From contig NZ_JALKBH010000001.1 of the NCBI RefSeq assembly GCF_023016115.1, forward strand, positions 62,001-126,000: 64,000 bases of DNA, written 5' to 3'. Below the pieces are notes generated by a model. That model was given only the letters and a program-made list of their open reading frames with translations. It did not search any database and was not told where the DNA came from. The translations under genes were made by a program, and so were the position numbers. Of the stretch, positions 1 to 8,440 are shown one piece after another (position 1 is the first letter of the stretch; each line of letters starts with the position of its first letter). The DNA is from Alcanivorax sp. S6407 (lineage in GTDB: Bacteria > Pseudomonadota > Gammaproteobacteria > Pseudomonadales > Alcanivoracaceae).

Positions 1-536
1 GCCGGGCGGTTCCAGCCCCAGGTCTGCAGGGTCGGTTTCACGGGCACGATGTCGATACAGTCCACGGGGCAGGGTTCCACGCAAAGATCGCAACCGGTGC
101 ATTCATCCACGATCACGGTGTGCATCAGCTTGGCGGCGCCGACAATGGCATCCACCGGACAGGCCTGAATGCATTTTGTACAGCCGATACACTCGTCTTC
201 ACGGATGTAGGCCACCTTGGCCACGTCGGCGTCTTCGGCACCGTCGTCATCCAGAGTCAATTCATCCCGACCGAGCAAGTCGGTGAGCGCATCCACCGTG
301 TCCTGGCCACCGGGCGGACAGCGGTTGTGCTCTTCACCTTCGGCAATGGCTTCGGCGTAGGGGCGACAGCCCGGATGGCCGCACTGGCCGCACTGGGTTT
401 GTGGCAGCAGGCTGTCGATCTGTTCAACGATGGGATCGCCTTCCACCTTGAACTTTTCGGAAGCGAAACCAAGAATCGCGCCGAATACAGCGGCCAGTCC
501 CAGCAGGGCAGCAACAGCAATCAATACGGCAGTCAT
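1..536 (-). CDS. rnfB: Electron transport complex subunit RnfB (partial, C-terminus outside window)
   Basis: Iron-sulfur subunit of the membrane Rnf/Rsx complex, which couples electron flow between NADH and ferredoxin to ion movement or reduces SoxR. The 178 visible residues begin with a hydrophobic N-terminal membrane segment (about residues 3-25). A four-cysteine Fe-S domain follows (C49, C52, C57, C73), then two ferredoxin-type 4Fe-4S motifs (C116/C119/C122/C126 and C146/C149/C152/C156). The ATG at 536 is chosen because GGAG lies 7 bases upstream; an in-frame ATG at 542 is too close to it. The gene runs off the left edge. It lies 142 bp downstream of rnfA on the same strand, a wider gap than I would expect within this operon. 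Confidence 0.95.
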   Translation of the reverse strand, partial: MTAVLIAVAALLGLAAVFGAILGFASEKFKVEGDPIVEQIDSLLPQTQCGQCGHPGCRPYAEAIAEGEEHNRCPPGGQDTVDALTDLLGRDELTLDDDGAEDADVAKVAYIREDECIGCTKCIQACPVDAIVGAAKLMHTVIVDECTGCDLCVEPCPVDCIDIVPVKPTLQTWGWNRP

Positions 537-558
537 TGGCATGCTCCGCATGCAGCCG

Positions 559-671
559 GATGCCTGACGCCTGACGCCTGACGCAAAGCATCAGTGCGTG
601 TCAGCTGAGGCACGAGGGTTGGCAGAAGGCTCCGAGCCAGCATCAGGCGTCTGGCATCCAGCGTCTGGCGT
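559..671. repeat. Inverted pair of 7-bp-period arrays (CTGACGC type) between rnfA and rnfB
   Basis: The left arm has three perfect CTGACGC heptamers (564-584). The right arm (641-671) reads CATCAGG, CGTCTGG, CATCCAG, CGTCTGG, again in exact 7-base steps and in the opposite sense. The arms can pair to form a long imperfect stem in the rnfA-rnfB transcript. I see no T-run, so this is not a classical terminator. Confidence 0.8.
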
Positions 672-678
672 ACAACTT

Positions 679-1263
679 TCATAGCTTGATCAGCCCCGAG
701 AATCCCATAAAGGCCAGTGACATCAGGCCGGCGGTGATCAGGCCGATGCTGGGGCCGCGGAAGGCTTCCGGTACATCGGCCACGGCGATGCGCTCGCGCA
801 TGGCGGCGAAGAGCACCAGTACCAGTGAGAAGCCCAGGGCCGCACCGAAGCCGTAGGTCAGCGATGACATGAAGGTGGCATCTTCCTGGCGGACATTGAG
901 CAGAGCCACACCGAGCACGGCGCAGTTGGAAGTAATCAGGGGCAGAAATACGCCCAGTACCCGGTACAGCAGCGGGCTGGCTTTCTTGACGAACATTTCG
1001 GTGAATTGCACCGACACCGCGATCACCAGAATAAAGCTGATGGTGCGCAGATACTCCAGCTCGAAGGGCACCAGAATGTAGGCCCAGGTCAGGTAGGAGA
1101 GCACGGAAGACAGGGTCAGAACAAAGGTGGTGGCCAGTGACATGCCCATGGCCGTTTCGATCTTGTTCGAAACCCCCATGAACGGACACAGCCCCAGGAA
1201 CTGCACCAGAACAAAGTTGTTAACCAGCACTGCGCTGATCAATATCAGGACGTATTCGGTCAT
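679..1263 (-). CDS. rnfA: Electron transport complex subunit RnfA
   Basis: Integral membrane subunit of the Rnf/Rsx electron transport complex. The 194 residues match the usual RnfA length and consist of about six hydrophobic helices. The family start ([16 protein letters not shown]) and the conserved segments [11 protein letters not shown] and [12 protein letters not shown] are present. RnfA pairs with RnfE to form the ion and electron path in the inner membrane. It is first in the visible part of the operon and would be transcribed before rnfB. The 142-bp gap to rnfB holds an inverted repeat array. Confidence 0.96.
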   Translation of the reverse strand: MTEYVLILISAVLVNNFVLVQFLGLCPFMGVSNKIETAMGMSLATTFVLTLSSVLSYLTWAYILVPFELEYLRTISFILVIAVSVQFTEMFVKKASPLLYRVLGVFLPLITSNCAVLGVALLNVRQEDATFMSSLTYGFGAALGFSLVLVLFAAMRERIAVADVPEAFRGPSIGLITAGLMSLAFMGFSGLIKL

Positions 1264-1591
1264 TTCACCTTTGCTCGCGGGATAAACGCGGTGACGAAAA
1301 TGTCCGTAACAAGCCGGGCGCCAACACGAAACTCAAGCGCAAACAATAGCTTAACGGATTTTCAGGGCCGCATAGTATGCGCGAGCCCCCAATCAGGCTC
1401 AAGAATGATAATGCATAAGCTTAGCGTTTTGACCATGGGTGCCACATTGACCCCAGACACCCGCAGGCTGTGCATTTTACCACCAGGCGGCTTGCCCGTG
1501 CTTGCGCTTGCTGTAGCAATCCAGTATCCAGAGAGGTCAAGATCAGAAAGCGCCGGCTTTTTTGTTGGCGCGCAGCCAGGAGAGCACACCC
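1264..1591. other. Intergenic region between divergent rnfA and aminotransferase gene
   Basis: This 328-bp gap separates two divergent genes and so should hold both promoters. I see no convincing ORF, repeat array or strong sigma-70 match. An A/T-richer stretch lies around 1340-1430. AGGAG at 1578-1582 serves the downstream GTG start. Confidence 0.4.
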
Positions 1592-2716
1592 GTGACAGAC
1601 TTGCCCCGCGATTTTGACCGAGACGGATTGCTGGAATATTCCGTGGTATTCACGGACCGTTCGCTGAACCATATGTCCCAGCAATTCCAGCAGGTGATGC
1701 GGGATATCTCTGACAACCTGAAAAAGGTGTACAACGCCGCGACGGTGACCGTGGTGCCGGGTGGCGGCAGTTTCGGTATGGAAGCGGTGGCTCGCCAGTT
1801 CGCCACGGGCCAGCATTGCCTGGTGATTCGCAACGGCTTCTTCAGCTTCCGCTGGAGCCAGATATTCGAGATGGGCAAGATTCCGGCATCCGAGACGGTG
1901 CTCAAGGCTCGCCCTGTTGACGATAGCCCCAATGCACCCTTTGCTCCGGCCCCCATTGATGAGGTAGTGGCTGCCATCAAGGCGGAAAAACCCGGTGTGG
2001 TCTTTGCCCCCCATGTGGAAACCGCTTCCGGCATTATTCTCCCCGATGCTTACCTGAAGCAGGTGGCCGAGGCTGTACATAGCGTTGGTGGCTTGTTCGT
2101 GCTGGACTGCATTGCCTCCGGCACCATCTGGGTAGACATGAAGGCCATTGGCGTGGATGTGCTGATCAGTGCGCCGCAAAAGGGCTGGAGTTCATCTCCC
2201 TGTAGTGCTCTCGTGATGATGAGTGAGGCGGCGGATCAGCGGCTTCAGGAGACCATCTCTACCAGCTTTGCGGCGGATCTGCGCAAATGGCGTGACATCA
2301 TGGTCGCCTACGAAAATGGCGGTCATGCCTACCATGCCACCATGCCCACCGATGCCCTGCGCGGCTTCCGTGACACCATGATGGAAACGATCAGCGAAGG
2401 CCTGACGGCAGTGAAGGAACGGCAGTGGAAGCTGGGCATGGCGGTGCGTGATCTGCTGGCCGAGCGTGGTTTTGCCAGCGTGGCTGCGCCGGGTTTCGAG
2501 GCACCCGGGGTGGTGGTGTCCTATACCTCTGACGATGCCATCAAGAGTGGCGCGGCCTTCGTGAAGCTGGGCATGCAGACGGCAGGCGGTGTGCCTCTCA
2601 TGTGTGACGAACCGGCCGATTTCAAGACCTTCCGGGTTGGGCTGTTCGGGCTCGACAAGCTGGGCGATGTGGATGCGGCAGTAGCGCGATTGAGACAGGC
2701 GCTGGACCAGTTGTGA
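1592..2716 (+). CDS. Class V aminotransferase (alanine-glyoxylate / serine-pyruvate type)
   Basis: PLP-dependent fold-type I aminotransferase of 374 residues. PGGGSFGMEAVARQ (about 56-69) is the phosphate-binding turn, D172 the ring-nitrogen aspartate, and K197 in SAPQKGWSS the Schiff-base lysine. This arrangement is typical of alanine-glyoxylate, serine-pyruvate and related class V enzymes; the exact substrate cannot be read from sequence. The GTG at 1592 is preferred to an upstream TTG because AGGAG lies about 9 bases before it. It stands alone, with a hydrolase gene following after 26 bp in the same direction. Confidence 0.88.
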   Translation: MTDLPRDFDRDGLLEYSVVFTDRSLNHMSQQFQQVMRDISDNLKKVYNAATVTVVPGGGSFGMEAVARQFATGQHCLVIRNGFFSFRWSQIFEMGKIPASETVLKARPVDDSPNAPFAPAPIDEVVAAIKAEKPGVVFAPHVETASGIILPDAYLKQVAEAVHSVGGLFVLDCIASGTIWVDMKAIGVDVLISAPQKGWSSSPCSALVMMSEAADQRLQETISTSFAADLRKWRDIMVAYENGGHAYHATMPTDALRGFRDTMMETISEGLTAVKERQWKLGMAVRDLLAERGFASVAAPGFEAPGVVVSYTSDDAIKSGAAFVKLGMQTAGGVPLMCDEPADFKTFRVGLFGLDKLGDVDAAVARLRQALDQL

Positions 2717-2742
2717 ATCCGTTGATAGTGGACAGTTGATCC

Positions 2743-3408
2743 TTGACAGCGAAAGGCAATAAATCAACAAGAAACGGTGACGCTGTTGTCTTGCTTCATG
2801 GCCTCGCGCGAACTGCGCGGGCCATGAAGAAGATGGAGAGGGCGCTGAGCGAGAGCGGTTATATCGTGATCAATCAGGGTTATCCGTCCACCCGTTATTC
2901 CATTCCCGAGCTGGCTGCACAGACTTTGCCGAAAGCGCTGGCCCGTTGCCCGGATCAGGGCAGCATTCATTTTGTGACCCATTCCATGGGCGGGATTTTG
3001 TTGCGCCAGTACCTCCGTGAGAATGCGCTGCCTCGCCTTGGCCGCACCGTCATGCTGGGCCCACCCAACCAGGGCAGTGAAGTGGTGGACCGGCTGGGCA
3101 GTTGGGCGCCGTTCCGCTGGGTCAACGGCCCAGCCGGCAGCCAGATGGGCACCAGCGCCAGCAGCCTGCCGATTCAGCTTGGTGCAGTGGATTTTCCGCT
3201 CGGTATCATTGCAGGCGACCAGACCATCAACTTCCTGCTTTCCACCCTGTTGCCGGGGCCCAATGATGGCAAGGTCACGGTGGAGCGAACCAAAGTAGAA
3301 GGCATGGCTGATCATCGGGTACTGCCGGTGACGCATCCGTTCATGATGCAGAACAAGGTGGTGATTGAGCAGGTGAAAGCCTTTCTGGCCAGCGGAGCCT
3401 TTGTTTAG
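2743..3408 (+). CDS. Lipase-like alpha/beta hydrolase
   Basis: A 221-residue alpha/beta hydrolase. LLHGLART (about 17-24) supplies the oxyanion-hole region, HSMGG carries the nucleophile S81, and H198 in THPF is the likely catalytic histidine, with D159 or D175 as the acid. This matches small lipase/esterase proteins of the DUF676/PGAP1-like group. I see no signal peptide. The TTG start at 2743 lacks a clear ribosome-binding site; the next good in-frame candidate is the ATG at 2824, which would remove the HG motif, so the long form is preferred. It may be co-transcribed with the aminotransferase gene upstream. Confidence 0.82.
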   Translation: MTAKGNKSTRNGDAVVLLHGLARTARAMKKMERALSESGYIVINQGYPSTRYSIPELAAQTLPKALARCPDQGSIHFVTHSMGGILLRQYLRENALPRLGRTVMLGPPNQGSEVVDRLGSWAPFRWVNGPAGSQMGTSASSLPIQLGAVDFPLGIIAGDQTINFLLSTLLPGPNDGKVTVERTKVEGMADHRVLPVTHPFMMQNKVVIEQVKAFLASGAFV

Positions 3409-3476
3409 CGCAGAGAAAAAAAGCACAGAATAACAGCTATACCGCATCATCTTATTGGGGAATAGGAGGGGAACTG

Positions 3477-4064
3477 ATGCTGAGTATTGTCGATAAAGAG
3501 GCGGATAACGCCTTTCTTCGCCGTAAAAAGATGTCGGTCAGGAACAAATTCAAACCGACCCAATCCGCCACCATTGAAGAAGCAAATCTGCTTTGCACCT
3601 GGCTGGCGGTCACCGGGCGTACCGATGAAGCCTGTGACATCCTGCGTGGCTATGCGGAAAAAATCCCGCTGGAGCGATCCCGCCGGGAGCGGGCGGAGGC
3701 GGCCTGCAAGGCGATGCTGTTGCTGGCATGGCTGGAAAAGAAACGTGGCAACAAGGCCGAGAGTGACAGGCTAAGCCAGTGGGCCTTGACCCAGGATCTG
3801 ATCACCGGTGCCCGTCGTGAAGACAAGAAAACCCTGTTCTGGCGCCACGTGGAGGGATTCAACACGGTGGCAGAGATGATCGACTTCTGCGACATGAAAC
3901 ATAACGACATCTGCGTGATTTACGCGGAGCATCTGCTGGAGTTCGTCTACTTTGCGCAGCTGGGGGAGCACTTCGAAGAGTTCACTCCTTCCGACCAGCT
4001 GATGCTGATCGCGGTGATGACAGAGAATATCCAGGTGCTGGAAGCGCAGGTGTTGGGGATGTGA
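3477..4064 (+). CDS. Unknown alpha-helical protein, 195 residues
   Basis: I do not recognise this family. The ATG at 3477 follows a strong AGGAGG-type site, and the reading frame shows protein-like composition with no shadow behaviour. The protein is soluble, predicted mostly helical, and rich in E, R, L and A. Residues 32-105 (AVTGRTDEACDIL through KRGNKAESDRL) resemble paired-helix TPR-like repeats, but I see no firm motif. The C-terminal half is acidic. No signal peptide or membrane segment is visible. Its neighbours give no clear functional hint. Confidence 0.75.
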   Translation: MLSIVDKEADNAFLRRKKMSVRNKFKPTQSATIEEANLLCTWLAVTGRTDEACDILRGYAEKIPLERSRRERAEAACKAMLLLAWLEKKRGNKAESDRLSQWALTQDLITGARREDKKTLFWRHVEGFNTVAEMIDFCDMKHNDICVIYAEHLLEFVYFAQLGEHFEEFTPSDQLMLIAVMTENIQVLEAQVLGM

Positions 4065-4228
4065 CGGCGGCTATCTGGCTGACAGCAGCTGCACTCTTCC
4101 GTTTGTCCTGCCCGTCTGCCGTGTCGCCTCCACGACCGTCCACAGTACTGTGATTCGCCGCCTTGCAATGAAAGTGTCAGGCGCTGGTGTGGTAAAGTAG
4201 CGGCTCAGTCTTAACCCCGGATGCCCCC

Positions 4229-4594
4229 ATGCTCGTATACCTCCTCGTGGCCTGCGACGGCCTGGATGAAAAACAGGAAAAGAAGCTCAAGCGCAATATG
4301 CCTGATGTACAGGCGGCGCTGCAGGCGTTTGTGGACGAGAATGAGGCCGCCTCGCTGATCAACGACTGTGAGTCCGACGAACTGGAAGATTGGCAGCTGG
4401 GAATCAGTCAGCCGATCAAGAAAAAGGCCGATCTCAAGCCCCTGGTGACGTTGTTCAATGATCTCGCGAAGCAATATGGTTTCGATTGCGAGGCCGGTTC
4501 CATTGAAGATGGCGAGCGGGACCCGGTGAGTTATTTTGGCAAGCAGGAAGGGCAGGGGGATGCGTTTCTGATTGCGGCATACCTGGGGCTGTAG
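4229..4594 (+). CDS. Unknown small acidic cytoplasmic protein, 121 residues
   Basis: Not recognised. It has a short hydrophobic start (MLVYLLVAC) followed by a charged, acidic body and the C-terminal segment QGDAFLIAAYLGL. The start is too short and lacks a basic n-region, so a signal peptide is unlikely. The CDS is flanked by 160-bp and 142-bp gaps and looks monocistronic. Codon usage resembles its neighbours. Confidence 0.65.
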   Translation: MLVYLLVACDGLDEKQEKKLKRNMPDVQAALQAFVDENEAASLINDCESDELEDWQLGISQPIKKKADLKPLVTLFNDLAKQYGFDCEAGSIEDGERDPVSYFGKQEGQGDAFLIAAYLGL

Positions 4595-4736
4595 CAGGTT
4601 TTCCACCCTTGCGGGACCAGGTGAAGCCGTTTTTCATCCTGTCTGAAATCGTCAATTCTCTTTTTATTCCGGGCTTGGAGCTTCCGCTGCCGGGTGTTTA
4701 CGCTTTTGACTCGTATTGCTCACTGTGGGAGATCCG

Positions 4737-5090
4737 ATGAACAAGAATGAAAGGATGCTGTGCTGGGGCTATGGCGCTATTGCAATGATCGCGCTGGTGG
4801 CGACCTGGAGCAACAACATTGCCTTCGCGATGGAGACCGGCAGCTTGTCACTGATTCCCTTTGTCGAAGCGCTGTATGTGAACCATGCGGCGGCGTCCAT
4901 CGCCAACGATATCCTGCTGTTGTGTGTTTCGGCCTTTATCTTCATGGTGCATGAAGCCCGACGGGTCGGGGTACGCCATGTGTGGGTCTATATCCTGCTG
5001 TCCGGGATGATCGCCATTGCGGTCATGTTTCCGGTGTTCCTGATTGCCAGGCAAAAAGCCATCGCGGCACGCCGGGGGCGAGACGCCTGA
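4737..5090 (+). CDS. DUF2834 family membrane protein
   Basis: A small integral membrane protein of 117 residues with three hydrophobic helices (about 9-28, 52-72 and 83-103). The features I associate with DUF2834 are present: WSNN near the first helix, NHAAASIANDIL before the second, HEARRVGVRHVWVY between helices, and a C-terminal FPVFLIAR. The function of the family is unknown. The ATG at 4737 has GGAG upstream at good spacing and is preferred to a TTG seven codons earlier. It converges with the SDR gene that follows. Confidence 0.8.
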   Translation: MNKNERMLCWGYGAIAMIALVATWSNNIAFAMETGSLSLIPFVEALYVNHAAASIANDILLLCVSAFIFMVHEARRVGVRHVWVYILLSGMIAIAVMFPVFLIARQKAIAARRGRDA

Positions 5091-5107
5091 TTTATCGGGC
5101 ATTTGCG

Positions 5108-5138
5108 CGTCAGACGTCCGGCATCCAGCGTCTACCGT
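5108..5138. repeat. 7-bp-period array (CTGACGC type)
   Basis: Heptamers CGTCAGA, CGTCCGG, CATCCAG, CGTCTAC follow one another in exact 7-base steps. The array runs over the stop codon of the minus-strand SDR gene, in the gap between two convergent genes. Confidence 0.7.
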
Positions 5139-5890
5139 GCCGTCATCCCGCCATCCACGGCCAGCGCCTGTCCGGTGACAAAGCTGGCCAGCGGTGAGGC
5201 CAGCCACACTACTGCGTTGGCAATCTCCTCCGGTTTGCCCATGCGGTTCATGGGATGCAGGGCCGCGAACTGGGCCTCCATGTCGGGCGTTTCACCGGTA
5301 ATACGATCAATCATTTCGGTCTTGATGGCACCGGGGCAGACGGCATTGACGCGAATATTCTGTTCGGCATATTCCAGTGCGGCGGTGCGGGTGAGCTGCA
5401 CCACGCCACCTTTTGAGGCGCAGTAAGCCGGCAACCCGGGAAAGCCCACCAGGCCCGCCACGGAGGCCATGTTGACGATGGCGCCGTGGCCCTGTTCTGC
5501 CATCAGGCCCAATTGAGTCTGCATACACAGGAAGACACCGCGCAGATTGGTGGCCAGGGTGCGGTCAAAGTTGTCCAGCGGGCAGTCCGCGGTAGGGGCC
5601 TGGGCGCCTTCAATGCCGGCATTGTTACAGGCGGCATCGAGTCGGCCGAAGTGAGCGAAGCCGCGGCGGTGCAATTCCGTCACATCCTCCGGGTCACTCA
5701 CATCAGCACTGACAAACAGAATGTCCCGCCCGGTGATTTCACGCAGGGCATCGGCGCTGTTTTCGCCTCGGGCAGCATCCTTGTCGGTCAGAATCAGATT
5801 GCAGCCCGCACGGGCGAAGGCTTCGGCAACGGCATAGCCAATGCCGGTGGCGGAACCGCTGACCAGGGCAACGGCAGATTCACTGAACAT
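5132..5890 (-). CDS. Short-chain dehydrogenase/reductase (SDR)
   Basis: A classical SDR oxidoreductase of 252 residues. It has an N-terminal Rossmann motif (GSATGIGYAVAE, about 12-23), NNAG (about 85-88), a catalytic serine in NMASVAG, and the YCASK active site tyrosine and lysine. The C-terminal GQALAVDGGM is typical of the FabG-like subfamily. NAD(P)(H) is the expected cofactor; the substrate is unknown. The ATG at 5890 is used because GGAGG lies 5-6 bases upstream; longer starts lack a site. It is divergent from the sseB-like gene. Its stop codon lies in a heptamer array. Confidence 0.9.
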   Translation of the reverse strand: MFSESAVALVSGSATGIGYAVAEAFARAGCNLILTDKDAARGENSADALREITGRDILFVSADVSDPEDVTELHRRGFAHFGRLDAACNNAGIEGAQAPTADCPLDNFDRTLATNLRGVFLCMQTQLGLMAEQGHGAIVNMASVAGLVGFPGLPAYCASKGGVVQLTRTAALEYAEQNIRVNAVCPGAIKTEMIDRITGETPDMEAQFAALHPMNRMGKPEEIANAVVWLASPLASFVTGQALAVDGGMTAR

Positions 5891-6160
5891 GACAACCTCC
5901 ATGTGTCCTATCAAGTGTGTACTCTCAAGCGATACCTTCGACTCTACGCCGCTTCACCCCAAAAAACTTGATGTGCGGCAAGAGATTGGCACCCGCTGAG
6001 TGAAAAGTAATGGATAAAGGCTGAAATTTAGTCGGTCAGTGCTGATCTGTAGGCAATGGCTTACAGACAGGGGCAGGGCTTTTGAACAAAATGAACACCG
6101 TTCGAGATCCGCTGGCCTGTTTGCCCGTGAATCCGCTAAACCTGCCCAGAAGAGACATGA

Positions 6161-6916
6161 ATGAACTCTCTCCATGCTGCCCTGATCGATGCCGCCCATG
6201 AAGCCGCCAAACGCCCCGCTTTTTACAAGGCGCTGATGGATTCGGAGGTGTTTGTCATTGGTCACACCGGGGCCGCATCCGGGGCCAGCGGAAGGCAGTC
6301 ACTTGCGCCAGGGGATAATGTGTCCCTGGCTAACTGGGAAAAGGCAGATGGGACAGCCGTGATTCCGTTCTTTACCCATCTGGAAGCCCTGCAAATGGCC
6401 ATCGACAGCGAGACCGGTTATCTGTGCCTGCCAGCGCAAAGCCTGTTCGAAATGACCCGGGGTGCCACGCTGTTTCTGAACCCGAAATCCGATTATGGCA
6501 AGGAGTTCACCCCCCATGAGGTGGAAGCCCTGCTGGAAACCGGCATGAATCAACAGCCACAGCGCCGGGTGGTGGAAAAGGAGACCCGGGTGATGCTGGG
6601 TCAGCCTGCGGAGTATCCCCAGGCCATGGTGGATGCCCTGTGCAAGCTATTGCCTGAGCATCCCTCTGTCAGCGCCGCTTACATGTGTCTGATGCATAAC
6701 CCCGAAGAGAGCGAGATTCCGACGCTGGTGGTCGGTTTTCAAGGCGAAGACCTGCAACAGCCCATGCGTGAGGCAGGTTCCGTTGTGGTAGATACCGCAC
6801 CGGAAGGTCAGCCAGTGGATTTCGTGATTGTGGAGCAGGGGGCCGCCGGTGTGGCAGGTTATATGCTGGAAAATCAGGCGTTTTACCGGGTTGCCGACAA
6901 GGTGACGCCTCACTGA
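6161..6916 (+). CDS. SseB family protein (enhanced serine sensitivity)
   Basis: A 251-residue soluble protein of the SseB type. The N-terminal SseB domain includes a FFTHLEALQ segment and a GATLFLNPKSDYGKEFTPHEV stretch. The SseB_C domain covers roughly residues 125-250. The E. coli founder member alters serine sensitivity when overexpressed; its biochemistry is unclear. The ATG at 6161 follows AAGAGAC. It is probably monocistronic, with a divergent SDR upstream and a repeat-bearing gap downstream. Confidence 0.85.
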   Translation: MNSLHAALIDAAHEAAKRPAFYKALMDSEVFVIGHTGAASGASGRQSLAPGDNVSLANWEKADGTAVIPFFTHLEALQMAIDSETGYLCLPAQSLFEMTRGATLFLNPKSDYGKEFTPHEVEALLETGMNQQPQRRVVEKETRVMLGQPAEYPQAMVDALCKLLPEHPSVSAAYMCLMHNPEESEIPTLVVGFQGEDLQQPMREAGSVVVDTAPEGQPVDFVIVEQGAAGVAGYMLENQAFYRVADKVTPH

Positions 6917-7010
6917 TGATGGATTGACGGCGTAAGTTATGGTTTATCGCGGATTAGCGGGAAGGGGTGATGAGTGAATGCCCCGTCCTGATCCAGCTCA
7001 GAGGTCGCGG

Positions 7011-7168
7011 GATGCCAGAAGCCAGACGCCTGACGATAAAGTCACAACACAGGGTCATAGCCTGCGGCTGCGCTTCCTTTACCCGTTATCGGGATAGCAG
7101 TCAGGCAGAACACTCTACGTTGTGGAGAATGTTCTTCCCGGCATCAGGCGTCGAGCGTCTGGCGTAGA
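7011..7168. repeat. Inverted pair of 7-bp-period arrays around a short palindrome
   Basis: The left arm reads GATGCCA, GAAGCCA, GACGCCT, GACGATA (7011-7038). The right arm reads GCATCAG, GCGTCGA, GCGTCTG, GCGTAGA (7141-7168). Both are in 7-base steps and lie in opposite sense. Between them, 7108-7134 is an imperfect palindrome starting GAACACTCTAC. The structure fills most of the 358-bp gap between the sseB-like gene and the zinc-ribbon gene. A 66-residue ORF here is read through the repeat and is not credible. Confidence 0.75.
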
Positions 7169-7274
7169 GAGAGGACGTTATCACCGGGCAGGAAAACCCA
7201 AAGGGCGTTGTGTTGACGTAATGCCGCAATGAACCACATTTTTTGACGCCTGCAGATACGCAAAGGAGTTGCTT

Positions 7275-7499
7275 ATGCAGTGCCCCAGCTGTGAAGAACC
7301 CATGACACCGGGGACCGTGGCGGCGCCACTTTCCCTGTGGTCACTGTTAATGCCGTGGCGAAGGCGACTGAGCCATTTGTATTTCCGCGCGGCGTCCCCC
7401 TGTGCCGGCAAGGAACGAATTCTGGGTAACGGTATTTGGCATCAGGCCTGTCGGTGCCGGCTTTGCGGCACGGTGATCCTGATTCCCGGCAATCGCTGA
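7275..7499 (+). CDS. Small zinc-ribbon protein
   Basis: A 74-residue protein with two CxxC knuckles (CPSC at 3-6 and CRLC near residue 62) that can bind one zinc ion. The layout resembles the DUF6487-type zinc-ribbon proteins, with a tryptophan-containing middle part. The ATG at 7275 has AGGAG 8 bases upstream. The basic, hydrophobic middle (LSLWSLLMPWRRR) could touch a membrane. Function is unknown; assignment to the named family is tentative. Confidence 0.6.
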   Translation: MQCPSCEEPMTPGTVAAPLSLWSLLMPWRRRLSHLYFRAASPCAGKERILGNGIWHQACRCRLCGTVILIPGNR

Positions 7500-7592
7500 T
7501 AGCAAAACATCGAATTGACAGAGGTTAGCGCTGGCGTTTGATGACGTTTCCGGCATAGCCTTCTCTCAAAGCAATCCACTCAGGAGGTCGTC

Positions 7593-8390
7593 GTGACGCA
7601 GGGAGCCAGTGTGCTGTTTCTTTCCCATGGTGGTGGGCCGATGCCCTTGCTGGGGGATCCCGGCCATACCGAGATGGTGGCTTGTCTGCAGGAGATTGCC
7701 GGGCAACTTCCCCGGCCTGAGGCCATTGTCGTGGTGAGTGCCCACTGGGAAGAGGCTGTGGCCAGTGTCACTACGTCGGCCAAACCAGACCTGATCTATG
7801 ACTATTACGGTTTCCCTGACGCAGCCTACAGTGTGACCTATCCTTGCCCCGGTGAGCCGACGCTGGCGGCCGAGGTGCTGGCGGCATTGCAACAGCAGGG
7901 CATCGAGGCAAGGGCCGATGACACCCGCGGGCTGGACCACGGCCTGTTTGTGCCGTTAAAACTGATGTATCCGCAGGCAGATATTCCCTGTATCCAGCTG
8001 TCGTTGCTCAATTCCCTGGATCCGGAATCCCATCTGCGCCTGGGGGAAGCACTCAAGCCCCTGGCTGACAAGAATGTTCTGGTGATTGGCTCCGGCTTTT
8101 CTTTCCACAATATGCGCGCGTTCTTTGGCATGCGTACGGCGGAGGCGGAGAGCCTCAACCGTCAATTCGAGGACTGGCTGCAGGAAACCTGTACGGCTGA
8201 CATGCCGGAAAGCGAGCGGCGTCAGCGCCTGGCAGACTGGGCCCTGGCTCCGGGTGCGGGTTTTTGCCACCCGAGAGAAGAGCACCTGATGCCGCTACAT
8301 GTGTGTTATGGCCTGGCCGGTAAAGCCTGTACACAGTCCTTCAGGCTGGAGATCGTTGAGCGTCACGCCAGCATGTATTTGTGGCGCTAG
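7593..8390 (+). CDS. LigB-type extradiol ring-cleavage dioxygenase (DODA/YgiD-like)
   Basis: Class III extradiol dioxygenase of 265 residues, close in length to YgiD/DODA enzymes. Likely non-heme metal ligands and acid/base residues are H12 (SHGGGP), H51 (SAHWE), H116 (GLDHG), H172 (GFSFHN) and H226/H231 in the CHPREEHL segment. The family cleaves catechol-type rings such as L-DOPA or protocatechuate; the natural substrate here cannot be inferred. The GTG start at 7593 follows a strong AGGAGG. It converges with the sensor gene downstream. Confidence 0.88.
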   Translation: MTQGASVLFLSHGGGPMPLLGDPGHTEMVACLQEIAGQLPRPEAIVVVSAHWEEAVASVTTSAKPDLIYDYYGFPDAAYSVTYPCPGEPTLAAEVLAALQQQGIEARADDTRGLDHGLFVPLKLMYPQADIPCIQLSLLNSLDPESHLRLGEALKPLADKNVLVIGSGFSFHNMRAFFGMRTAEAESLNRQFEDWLQETCTADMPESERRQRLADWALAPGAGFCHPREEHLMPLHVCYGLAGKACTQSFRLEIVERHASMYLWR

Positions 8391-8408
8391 GTACGCACGG
8401 CTAGCGAG

Positions 8409-8440
8409 ATGCGGTCGTCCACTTCAGTGGCTGACCGCAT
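8409..8440. terminator. Hairpin between convergent genes
   Basis: ATGCGGTC (8409-8416) pairs with GACCGCAT (8433-8440), with an inner CCAC/GTGG stem. It lies between the dioxygenase stop and the sensor gene and covers the last codons of the sensor. It lacks a T-run, so a terminator role is tentative. Confidence 0.4.

Noticed and set aside
120-581. 153-residue plus-strand frame over rnfB
   Set aside because: It is antisense to rnfB, whose cysteine motifs are unmistakable in the minus-strand frame.
1264-1591. Riboswitch or small RNA upstream of the aminotransferase gene
   Set aside because: I could not find a convincing conserved structure or a terminator/anti-terminator pair, so I do not call one.
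6967-7167. 66-residue open frame between the sseB-like and zinc-ribbon genes
   Set aside because: It is read through the heptamer arrays and palindrome, and has no family resemblance.
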